A stretch of 64,000 bases of DNA from NCBI GenBank assembly GCA_037388505.1, contig JARRKC010000020.1, forward strand, positions 25,537-89,536. The letters are read 5' to 3'. Made by a program: the position numbers and the translations under genes. Below are positions 50,409 to 57,831 of the stretch, one piece after another; the first letter of the stretch is position 1, and the number at the start of each line of letters is the position of its first letter. The notes beneath the pieces are model-generated. The model saw only the letters and a list, made by a program, of their open reading frames with translations. It made no database searches and was not told the origin of the DNA. The DNA is from JARRKC01 sp037388505 (GTDB lineage Bacteria; Acidobacteriota; UBA6911; RPQK01; JAPXNP01).

Positions 50409-52183
50409 TCGCGGGCACCTCGATCCCTGGTCTGCACACCACCGACACCCGCTATCTCCAGACCTGAGGGCTGCTTCTCTTTCTCGAGCAGAAAGTCCCC
50501 GATCACCAGGAGATCCAGTCCCGTCCGCATGAAGCATTGATAAGCCTGTTCGGGAGACTCGATGATCGGTTCTCCCCGGACATTGAAACTCGTATTGAGC
50601 AGCACCGGACAGCCCGTTCGACTGCCAAAGCCGCGGAGAAGACGGTAGAAACGCGCATTGTCGTCCGCACTGACGGTCTGGACGCGTGCACTTCCATCGA
50701 CGTGCGTCACGGCCGGAATCGACCCGTTCCGGTCGTCCCGGACATCGGCTACGAGCAGCATGTAAGGGCTCGGTCGATCCAGCTTGAAATAGTCCGCGAC
50801 CGATTCCTCCAGGACTGCCGGCGCAAAGGGACGGAACGACTCCCGGTACTTGACTCCCGCGTTGATTCGATCTTTGATGTCAGGTCGGCGGGCATCGGCC
50901 AGAATGCTCCGGCTTCCGAGTGCCCGCGGCCCGAATTCCATCCTGCCCTGGAACCAGCCGACAACCGCCCCTCGGTCCAGTGCCTCCACCGTCCTCGCAA
51001 TCAAGCTGGACTCATCGAGGCGCTCATAGACCGCCCCGTAGCCATCGAGAACCGGTTGGATCTCGTCCGCATCGTAGGACGTACCGAGCAGCGCATTCCA
51101 GCGAGAGCCTGTCGTTCCGCCACCCGTACGCCTTTCCTGACCGAGATGAGCGTGTGAGACGGCCAGGGCGGCGCCCAACGCGCCGCCGGCATCGCCGGCC
51201 GCCGGCTGGATCCAGAGATCTTCGAAACCCGCCTCTCTCAGCACCTTTCCGTTGGCGACGCAGTTGAGGGCGACACCTCCCGCCATGCAGAGGAACTTCT
51301 CCCCGCTTTCGCGGCGAAGGTGGCGGCAGATCCGCAAGACGACGTCCTCGGTGACCTTCTGGATGGAGGCTGCGATGTCTTTGTGCTTGTCGGTCAAAGG
51401 ACTGCCCGGCCGACGCGGGGGACCGCCGAACAGTTCGTGGAATCTTCGCGAAGTCATCCGCAGCCCGGTTTCATAGGAGAAGTAGCGGGTGTCGAGTCGA
51501 AACGAACCATCGTCTCCGACGTGAATCAGGTGGTCTCGAATCAGACCTTCGTAGCGGGGCTCGCCATAGGGAGCGAGGCCCATCACTTTGTATTCACCGG
51601 AGTTGACTCGGAAGCCCAGATAGTACGTGAACGCCGTGTAGAGCAGACCCAGGGAATGGGGGAATCGCACCTCCGAGATGAGCTCTATCCGTGTCCCCTG
51701 CCCGCGTCCCAGCGACGTCGTGGTCCACTCGCCGACGCCGTCGAGCGTGAGCACCGCCGCCGACTGAAAGGGGGATGGGAAGAAAGCGGAAGCGGCGTGA
51801 GACTCGTGGTGATCCGCGAACAGGATCGGTCCATCGAAACCGAGCTCGCGCCGGATCAACTCCTTGATCCAGAGTTTCTCTTTGAACCAGACGGGCATCG
51901 CCTTCAGGTAGGACGCCAACCCGCGCGGACAATTCCGGACGTACGTGTCGAGGAGCCGCTCCAGCTTCATGAACGGTTTCTCATAGAAGACGACGCCGTC
52001 GAGCTCGTCGATGGCACAACCGCCCATTCGGAGCGCAGCCTCGACCGCGCGGCTGGGAAACGAACTGTCGTGCTTCAGTCGGCTGAAGCGCTCTTCCTGC
52101 AACGCCGCCACGACCTGACCGTTCTCGACCAGACAGGCCGCACTGTCATGATAGAAGGCGGATATTCCTAGGACTCGGGCCAT
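50405..52183 (-). CDS. Carbamoyltransferase, NodU/CmcH/TobZ family
   Basis: 592 residues. VLGISAFYHDSAACLVENG and the metal-binding FADHHESHAASAFFPSPF belong to the N-terminal YgjD-like domain, which makes carbamoyl-adenylate. The C-terminal domain has MEFGPRALGSRSILADARRPDIKDRIN and VLLNTSFNVRGEPIIESPEQAY. It transfers carbamoyl from carbamoyl phosphate to a hydroxyl of a sugar, antibiotic or glycan. GCAGGAGTGTC precedes the ATG. It lies in a five-gene operon with SGNH, methyltransferase, DUF5989 and SxtJ-like genes. Confidence 0.95.
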   Translation of the reverse strand: MARVLGISAFYHDSAACLVENGQVVAALQEERFSRLKHDSSFPSRAVEAALRMGGCAIDELDGVVFYEKPFMKLERLLDTYVRNCPRGLASYLKAMPVWFKEKLWIKELIRRELGFDGPILFADHHESHAASAFFPSPFQSAAVLTLDGVGEWTTTSLGRGQGTRIELISEVRFPHSLGLLYTAFTYYLGFRVNSGEYKVMGLAPYGEPRYEGLIRDHLIHVGDDGSFRLDTRYFSYETGLRMTSRRFHELFGGPPRRPGSPLTDKHKDIAASIQKVTEDVVLRICRHLRRESGEKFLCMAGGVALNCVANGKVLREAGFEDLWIQPAAGDAGGALGAALAVSHAHLGQERRTGGGTTGSRWNALLGTSYDADEIQPVLDGYGAVYERLDESSLIARTVEALDRGAVVGWFQGRMEFGPRALGSRSILADARRPDIKDRINAGVKYRESFRPFAPAVLEESVADYFKLDRPSPYMLLVADVRDDRNGSIPAVTHVDGSARVQTVSADDNARFYRLLRGFGSRTGCPVLLNTSFNVRGEPIIESPEQAYQCFMRTGLDLLVIGDFLLEKEKQPSGLEIAGVGGVQTRDRGARE

Positions 52184-52195
52184 GACACTCCTGCG

Positions 52196-53353
52196 TTACC
52201 GCTCGACGGGCGGGGCGGAATCCGAAACGGAATCGAGGATACCTGGACCTGCCTGCTCGAACAGGGCGTCCCCGACGACCTTGTTTCCCTGCCCCGTCAT
52301 GTGCGCGAAATCGTAATAGAGATCGGTCCCTCCGCCATTGCCGATGGGCGTCGTGAAGTCGATGTAGGGAAGACCCAACTCGGCCGCCCGGGCAACACCC
52401 CGCTTCATGAGATCGGTGGCGAACTCCTTCCGCTTGCCCCCATGCGGCTCGAACATATATCGCGAAGGCATGATCAGCACGCGGAACGGTACGTGACGTT
52501 GTTCGCACAGTTCCTGCAGACCTTTCAGTGCCCCGAAGGCCTTCCTCCATCCGCCGGCCAGCCGTGCGTTGTCGAGTTCGTACTTATCGAACCCGAGATT
52601 GTAGTACGTCACTCCGTCGCGCTTCTCGTGAGCGAAAGGTTCGGTCGGAGCAATACGAAACATCAGGGTCAGCCATCGTCGCAGGAGGTCTGTGTAAAGG
52701 TAAGTCTTCTCATAGAAGTGGTCGTCGGTCGCGCAGGTGGCGAGCATGTTGCCGTCCCACCCCACCACGTAACGACCGCCCACGACTCGCGCGGGAACAT
52801 CGGGATTTGCCGGATCCGTTGCCCAGTAGAGCATGGCCTCGTTGGTGACGACCGTGCACATCTCGATGTCGACGATCATCATGTCGAACTGGAGATCCCG
52901 CCCTTCGTGGGTCATGTAGACGTAGTAGCCGGACGGACTGTACCCCTGACCGGAGGCATTGATGACGTGAAATTCGACGGGCGCCCCCTGTGCATTGAGA
53001 TGCCTCTGAAGAACCTTGGTGTAGTGCTCCGAGGCGGGAATGCCGAGACCGAAACCGATGGAGTCGCCCAGCGACAGAATCCGGAATTTTCCAGGGGGTT
53101 CCGCCGCCGTCATGTCCGGCTCATCACGGAAACCGAAATTGTTGGTCTTGAACGGGACCTTCCAGAAGACACCTTGATAGTGAGGTTTGATCTTGGTGGG
53201 GAGGTAAGGGCGTTCATAGACGTGGTCGCGCCGCTCGTCGGACGAACTGAGTACGCTATGGCGGATGAGGAGTTCGGCAGCTACCAGAACCACTGTGAAG
53301 ATCAGCACGAACAGGCAGACGCTGAGCAGGTACAGTTTGAGTTTCTTCTTCAT
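52196..53353 (-). CDS. Membrane-anchored SGNH/GDSL hydrolase-like protein
   Basis: 385 residues. One N-terminal membrane helix (LYLLSVCLFVLIFTVVLVAAE) anchors a periplasmic SGNH domain: block I LSLGDSIGFGLGI with the catalytic Ser, an Asn block (VINASGQGYSP) and a C-terminal DxxH-like block YYDFAHMTGQG. Such proteins attach or remove acyl or acetyl groups. Its ATG overlaps the methyltransferase stop (ATGA), and the carbamoyltransferase follows after 12 bases, so it probably modifies the same product. Confidence 0.85.
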   Translation of the reverse strand: MKKKLKLYLLSVCLFVLIFTVVLVAAELLIRHSVLSSSDERRDHVYERPYLPTKIKPHYQGVFWKVPFKTNNFGFRDEPDMTAAEPPGKFRILSLGDSIGFGLGIPASEHYTKVLQRHLNAQGAPVEFHVINASGQGYSPSGYYVYMTHEGRDLQFDMMIVDIEMCTVVTNEAMLYWATDPANPDVPARVVGGRYVVGWDGNMLATCATDDHFYEKTYLYTDLLRRWLTLMFRIAPTEPFAHEKRDGVTYYNLGFDKYELDNARLAGGWRKAFGALKGLQELCEQRHVPFRVLIMPSRYMFEPHGGKRKEFATDLMKRGVARAAELGLPYIDFTTPIGNGGGTDLYYDFAHMTGQGNKVVGDALFEQAGPGILDSVSDSAPPVER

Positions 53354-54429
53354 GCCTCTCTCTGTGCAATGACCGTGAAGAATCCACCTTCCCGGTCTCC
53401 GGTGAACGTTTGCGCCAACTCGATCAAAGTCCGCTCCAGGGGCCGCCCCGCAGGTTCCGGCTCGAACAGCCTTTCATCCAGAGTAAAGCCGCTGTGAAAT
53501 CGAGTCTTCGGAATGGATTTAATCAAACGGAGACCGTTGGGTTCGAGCCATCGGAGCACTTCACCGACGGTGTACTTTTTTTCGTGTGGATGCAGGTATT
53601 GATCGGCATACCAGGAGGAACGGCGGGCCTTCCCAAGACCTTCCCTGCGGAGCCGCGGGTCGAGGAAGAGCATCCGCCCGCCCGACAAACGAAAAATCAC
53701 GCGGCGAAAATCCGTGGCCAGACGCCCATAGCGGTGGTAGAGCCCGATGATCAGATAGCCGCCGGGCTTGACCAATCCGGACAGAGTCTGAAATCCCAGG
53801 TAAGTATCTGACGTACTGTGGAGTACTCCATTGCTGATCACGACATCAAAGGACCCGAGCGGGAAAGCCGGACGAAACAGGTTCATCTGCAGAAAATGAA
53901 CGTAGCGTAGACCGTTCCTCCTCCGAAACCCGTTGGCAAGACGCAGAGAATTCAAGCAGACATCCGTGCCGAACACCGCTCGGCGGGCGATCCCGAGGAA
54001 ATTGGAGAGCTGGCCGGTCCCGCAGCCGCATTCCAGGATGCGAATTCCGAACGGAAGCTGTTCATCCAGCAATCTCGCGAAGACACCACGGCGCGCCTTT
54101 TCCAAAAGAGCGCCTACATTATCGGTCTCCTCGTAATTGGGGAAAGGGTTCTTCTCATAGAACTGCCGGACGAGATCGGTGACATCCCGATCGAACATGC
54201 CGGGATCATTGGGAGCGAACAGCAACGGGATGTCATCTTCGAACGCAAAGGTCCGGCTGCAGGCACGGCAGCGCAACACGCCCTCGTGCAGGTGCATCGG
54301 CCCTCGACAGTAGGAACAGGCAAGCAGATGGAGATAGGGAATCTGAGGAGCCCCTGACATCGTCCGGTTGACATTCACGTCAACCCGACCGGTGGGTTCT
54401 TCCTGGCTGGTTCTCGTCTCCCCAGGCAT
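53350..54429 (-). CDS. Class I SAM methyltransferase with N-terminal zinc ribbon
   Basis: About 359 residues. A Trm112-like zinc ribbon (LACSYCRGPMHLHEGVLRCRAC, i.e. CxxC...CxxC) is followed by a class I methyltransferase: motif I ILECGCGTGQLSNFLG, FGTDVCLNSLRLA, FDVVISNGVLHST. The C-terminal part is helical. The acceptor is unknown. The ATG at 54429 fits the spacing to DUF5989; longer frames upstream would overlap that gene. It overlaps the SGNH gene by 4 bases. Confidence 0.85.
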   Translation of the reverse strand: MPGETRTSQEEPTGRVDVNVNRTMSGAPQIPYLHLLACSYCRGPMHLHEGVLRCRACSRTFAFEDDIPLLFAPNDPGMFDRDVTDLVRQFYEKNPFPNYEETDNVGALLEKARRGVFARLLDEQLPFGIRILECGCGTGQLSNFLGIARRAVFGTDVCLNSLRLANGFRRRNGLRYVHFLQMNLFRPAFPLGSFDVVISNGVLHSTSDTYLGFQTLSGLVKPGGYLIIGLYHRYGRLATDFRRVIFRLSGGRMLFLDPRLRREGLGKARRSSWYADQYLHPHEKKYTVGEVLRWLEPNGLRLIKSIPKTRFHSGFTLDERLFEPEPAGRPLERTLIELAQTFTGDREGGFFTVIAQREA

Positions 54430-54500
54430 TGTTTGCTCGGTCCCTTGAAACCTTTCCACCGGCAGGAGGGCAGATCGGGCTGCTTCAGTTGCTCCTAGGA

Positions 54501-54659
54501 TCAGAAGATCGCATAAATGAACGGGGCCACAGCGGAAGATTCGGAGAAGACGAGCAGGACCCCGATGAACAAGAGAAACAGTGTGATCGGGACCATCCAC
54601 CAAAGTTTTCTCGCCCAAAGGAACTCAAAGAGTTCTCCGACGATCTCCATCTTCGCCAT
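54501..54659 (-). CDS. DUF5989 family small membrane protein
   Basis: 52 residues, below usual gene-caller interest but typical of DUF5989: MEIVGELFEFLWARKLWWMV, one membrane helix, and the family ending SSAVAPFIYAIF. These tiny proteins sit next to carbamoyltransferase and SxtJ genes in many genomes. TACCCT (54666-54671) lies 6 nt before the ATG with no Shine-Dalgarno, marking it as first gene of the operon; ATG 54650 is an alternative start. Confidence 0.82.
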   Translation of the reverse strand: MAKMEIVGELFEFLWARKLWWMVPITLFLLFIGVLLVFSESSAVAPFIYAIF

Positions 54660-54699
54660 GCGGTAAGGGTAGCAAAAAAGCGGAATCTCGAACAATTGG

Positions 54700-54930
54700 C
54701 ACGGACCCGGCACGGACGACCACGGACTCACACGGACTCACACGGACGGCCATGAGGAGGCGCAGGTTACGGCAGGCTATCTGCACAAGCACCTTGGCTT
54801 TCTGTCCGATCTTGCTGCCACCTTGGCCTGCTCCGCGACTTAGAAGGTGGGCCGGAGGCCTCCTGAAGACTCGAACCACTGATCCGTGATCGTCCGTGTC
54901 CGTCAGCATGAGTCCGTGTCCGTCCGTGCC
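54700..54930. repeat. Inverted CACGGACTCA word blocks
   Basis: The left block (54700-54751) repeats CACGGACGACCACGGACTCA-type words; the right block (54882-54930) holds the same words inverted (TGAGTCCGTGTCCGTCCGTG). About 130 bases without a gene lie between. It fills the space between the divergent DUF5989 and HAD-AIRS genes. Confidence 0.75.
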
Positions 54931-54968
54931 CCCTGGAAACTCGCTGCGAGAAACCGGAAACTTGTAGG

Positions 54969-56582
54969 ATGATCCGTACCATCCGGGCTGTCTTGTTCGA
55001 TTTCGACGGTACGCTGACCGAACCCGGTGATCTCGATTTCGACCGGTTTCGGAAGCAGATCGGCTGTCCGAGCGGGACCCCGGTTCTGGAGTTCCTGGTC
55101 GGGATTCCCGAACCGCGCCGATCCGCCGTCGAGAGGGAGCTGGACGAGTTCGAGACGGAAGCGGCACAGCGGGCCCGGGTCAATCCCGGTGCGGAGGACT
55201 TGATCCGTTTTCTTCGACGCGTGGACATCCCCTGCGCGATCCTCAGCCGGAACAGCCGGAGATCGGTCGACGCCGCGCTGAGCCTCCTCCCCTTCCCGCC
55301 CGACACCTTCCGGCTGATCCTGACTCGGGATGATCGGATCCCTCTCAAGCCCGATCCGGATTCGGTGCGGACGGCCGCCGCGAGGCTGGGGTTGGAACCC
55401 TCCGAGCTTCTGTGCGTCGGTGATTTCGTTTTCGACATTCGGGCAGGGCGCGGTGCCGGAGCTCCGACCGTGCTGTTGACAAACGGCCGGACCGCACCTG
55501 ACTGGGCGGAGGAGGCAGACCTCGTCGTGGCTTCGTTGGCGGAGCTCAGGGGTGTCATCGAGCTCCATCGTCCCCTGGCCCCGGGAAAGCTGCCCAACTC
55601 GCTCCTCGGGCCGATGCTCTCCGAATTCCGAAAGGCGACCTCGGGACTGCTCTTCGGCCCCGGGGTGGGAAGAGACGCCGCCGTCGTGCAGGGACCGACC
55701 GTCGATTCGGTCGTGGTCCTGAAGTCCGATCCCGTGACCTTCACGTCGCAGCTTGCCGCTCATTACGCGGTCGCCGTCAACTGCAATGACATCGCCGCTG
55801 CCGGAGGTACACCCCGCTGGCTTCTGGCCTCCCTGCTCCTCCCGATCGGGACGACGGCCGCTGCTGTCGAGGTTCTACTCACCGAACTGGGAGCGGCATG
55901 CCGCCGTTTCGGGGTCGTCCTGTGCGGAGGTCATACGGAGGTCACCGATGCCGTCACACGACCGGTCATCTCCGCACATGCCGTCGGCTTCGCCCGCTCC
56001 GAAGAGTGGGTCGGCCGTGACGAGGTTCGAGAGGGCGATCGGATCATCGTTACGAAATGGGCCGGGCTCGAGGGAACGTCCATCCTGGCGCGGGAGTTCC
56101 CGGCCTCGTTGCTGGCCGCCGGGCTGTCCGAAAAGCAGATGGAGCGTTCGAGGAACCTGATCTTCGATCCCGGCATCGGCATTGTCGAGGAAGCCCGTGT
56201 CGCTCTGAAATCCCCGGGTCTGACCGCTCTTCATGACGTGACCGAGGGTGGTATTGCGACCGCGCTGCGGGAGCTCGCCCAGGATTGCGGGTGTCGATTC
56301 AGCGTGGATCCGGCCAGAATCCCGGTGCTGCCGGAGACCCAGCACATCTGCCGCCATCTCGGCATTGACCCTCTGGGTCTGATCGGCTCGGGCAGCCTGT
56401 TGATCCTGGTTCGCCCGACCAGCGCGGGAGCGTTGGTCCGAGTGATCGAAGAGGCTGGAATCCCGGCGGCCGAGATCGGCAGAGTCGAGGCAGGGACCGG
56501 GTTGGTGGACGGCGATGGAGAAGAGTGGAAGGAATTCGACGTCGACGAGCTCGCCCGTGTCTACCCAAAGCTCGCGGAGTAA
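54969..56582 (+). CDS. HAD phosphatase fused to AIR synthase-related (HypE/PurM-like) domain
   Basis: 537 residues. Residues 1-215 are a HAD-type domain: motif I FDFDGTLT (Asp11/Asp13), motif II AILSRNSRRS, LKPDPDS with motif III Lys, and motif IV VGDFVFDIRAG. Residues about 215-537 are an AIRS-like ATP-binding domain (GPGVGRDAAVV, SDPVTFTSQLAAHYAVAVNCNDIAAAGGTPRWLLAS, GGHTEVTD, LHDVTEGGI). The C-terminal cysteine of true HypE is absent, so hydrogenase maturation is unlikely. No [NiFe] genes are present. The reaction is unknown; the fused domains may act on the same phosphorylated substrate. Confidence 0.88.
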   Translation: MIRTIRAVLFDFDGTLTEPGDLDFDRFRKQIGCPSGTPVLEFLVGIPEPRRSAVERELDEFETEAAQRARVNPGAEDLIRFLRRVDIPCAILSRNSRRSVDAALSLLPFPPDTFRLILTRDDRIPLKPDPDSVRTAAARLGLEPSELLCVGDFVFDIRAGRGAGAPTVLLTNGRTAPDWAEEADLVVASLAELRGVIELHRPLAPGKLPNSLLGPMLSEFRKATSGLLFGPGVGRDAAVVQGPTVDSVVVLKSDPVTFTSQLAAHYAVAVNCNDIAAAGGTPRWLLASLLLPIGTTAAAVEVLLTELGAACRRFGVVLCGGHTEVTDAVTRPVISAHAVGFARSEEWVGRDEVREGDRIIVTKWAGLEGTSILAREFPASLLAAGLSEKQMERSRNLIFDPGIGIVEEARVALKSPGLTALHDVTEGGIATALRELAQDCGCRFSVDPARIPVLPETQHICRHLGIDPLGLIGSGSLLILVRPTSAGALVRVIEEAGIPAAEIGRVEAGTGLVDGDGEEWKEFDVDELARVYPKLAE

Positions 56583-56600
56583 ATCGCACTTCCCAGATCC

Positions 56601-57725
56601 TCACTGCGAGGTCCCTTTGTACGGGTTGACCGGCTCCCAGACGAGTCGCACCCTGGCCCGGCCGACTGCACACGTGGTCTGCATCTTGCCCCGAAAGATC
56701 TGATCCCAGTCGGGAGGCGTCTCGAAGCCGGTGAAGAAGACCGTGTAGACATTTCGCTCCTCCGGGACCAGACCGAGGGGTGTCCGGATGTCCGCAGCCC
56801 AGGTACCGTCGGCACCCGACATCTTCAGCGATCTGCCGGGGTGCCAGTTCAATCCATCACTGGAAAAGCTGTAGCCGATGGCTCCTTCGGGCTGGTTGTC
56901 ATAGACAGCCAGAAACGTCCCCGACCGATCATGCAGCACGATCGGATTCTCGATGAACACTTTCTCAATGGGGACAGGGTTCAGCTCGGCACGTCGCTTC
57001 CAGGGTCCCGCCAGGGCGGGCGCCGCAGCCAGTCCGACCAGCCAGGAGCGAATCGGTCGAGTCTCGCTGTGCGCGCTTCCGTAGAGGGCATACCAGCTTT
57101 CCCCGACTCGGTACGGGAAAAAAGAATCGGTCCCCTGCAACCCCTCCCAGGGCTCGGATTCGTCGTCCGGCTGGAGAACCACGCCGACATCCCGATAAGG
57201 CCCGCCGATGCCCCCGTGCCCCGGTGTCTCGGAGACCGCCCGCCAGATCCGTCCCTGCTGGTTGACCCGGAATTGCGCGTCCGTGTTCGGAGCGGCCCGG
57301 TAGGCGACGTAAAACAGATTCCAGACATCCTGATCAGGGTCGAAGACCGGGAGCGGAGACCAGAGTGCAGCTCTCGGGTCGGTGCCGTCGTCGTTTCCGG
57401 ACGATTCGAAAAGCGTCGCGTTGCGATGCCACTGCAGGCCGTCCGGGCTGGTCCAATGGGCCAGCCTCATCTTGACCCAGACCGGATCGCCCGCCATTTC
57501 GGATGTGAACAAATGATAGCCGTCCTCGAGCTTTACGACCCGGCCTCCTTCGAAGCCGTACCGATTACCCTGAGCGTCCGGTGTGCGTACGCTGAGGACC
57601 GGAGCCGGATCGGAGTCGATGAGAACCAACCGCGGTGCCACCTCATTCGGCCGACTACAGGCCGCCGCGCTCAGCAACCAGACCGCCACACCGGTCCAGA
57701 TCATCTCCTGCTTCAAATCAACCAT
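56601..57725 (-). CDS. Lipoprotein with glycosidase-like five-bladed beta propeller
   Basis: 374 residues. A lipoprotein signal ends in LSAAAC. The rest reads as a GH43/GH32-type propeller: GRVVKLEDGYHLFTSEMAGD, MRLAHWTSPDGLQWH, GPYRDVGVVL, GTDSFFPYRVGESWYALYGS, IENPIVLHDRSGTFLAVYD and GYSFSSDGLNWHPGRS. Asp/Glu candidates exist but the catalytic set is not certain, so it may bind rather than cleave glycans. TAAGCT (57732-57737) lies 6 nt before the ATG. It is convergent with the HAD-AIRS gene (18-base gap). Confidence 0.75.
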   Translation of the reverse strand: MVDLKQEMIWTGVAVWLLSAAACSRPNEVAPRLVLIDSDPAPVLSVRTPDAQGNRYGFEGGRVVKLEDGYHLFTSEMAGDPVWVKMRLAHWTSPDGLQWHRNATLFESSGNDDGTDPRAALWSPLPVFDPDQDVWNLFYVAYRAAPNTDAQFRVNQQGRIWRAVSETPGHGGIGGPYRDVGVVLQPDDESEPWEGLQGTDSFFPYRVGESWYALYGSAHSETRPIRSWLVGLAAAPALAGPWKRRAELNPVPIEKVFIENPIVLHDRSGTFLAVYDNQPEGAIGYSFSSDGLNWHPGRSLKMSGADGTWAADIRTPLGLVPEERNVYTVFFTGFETPPDWDQIFRGKMQTTCAVGRARVRLVWEPVNPYKGTSQ

Positions 57726-57831
57726 CTCTCAAGCTTAGGCCAGAAACGGGCGCCTGGAAAAGAAGCCCACGGTCGCCCGTGCCGCGATCGGCGAGACAAA
57801 GACGGGACGAATCGTCGATAATGTTGCTGCT

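Noticed and set aside
54961..54971. TAGGAT as a leaderless -10 for the HAD-AIRS gene
   Set aside because: The hexamer overlaps the ATG itself, so it cannot serve this start.
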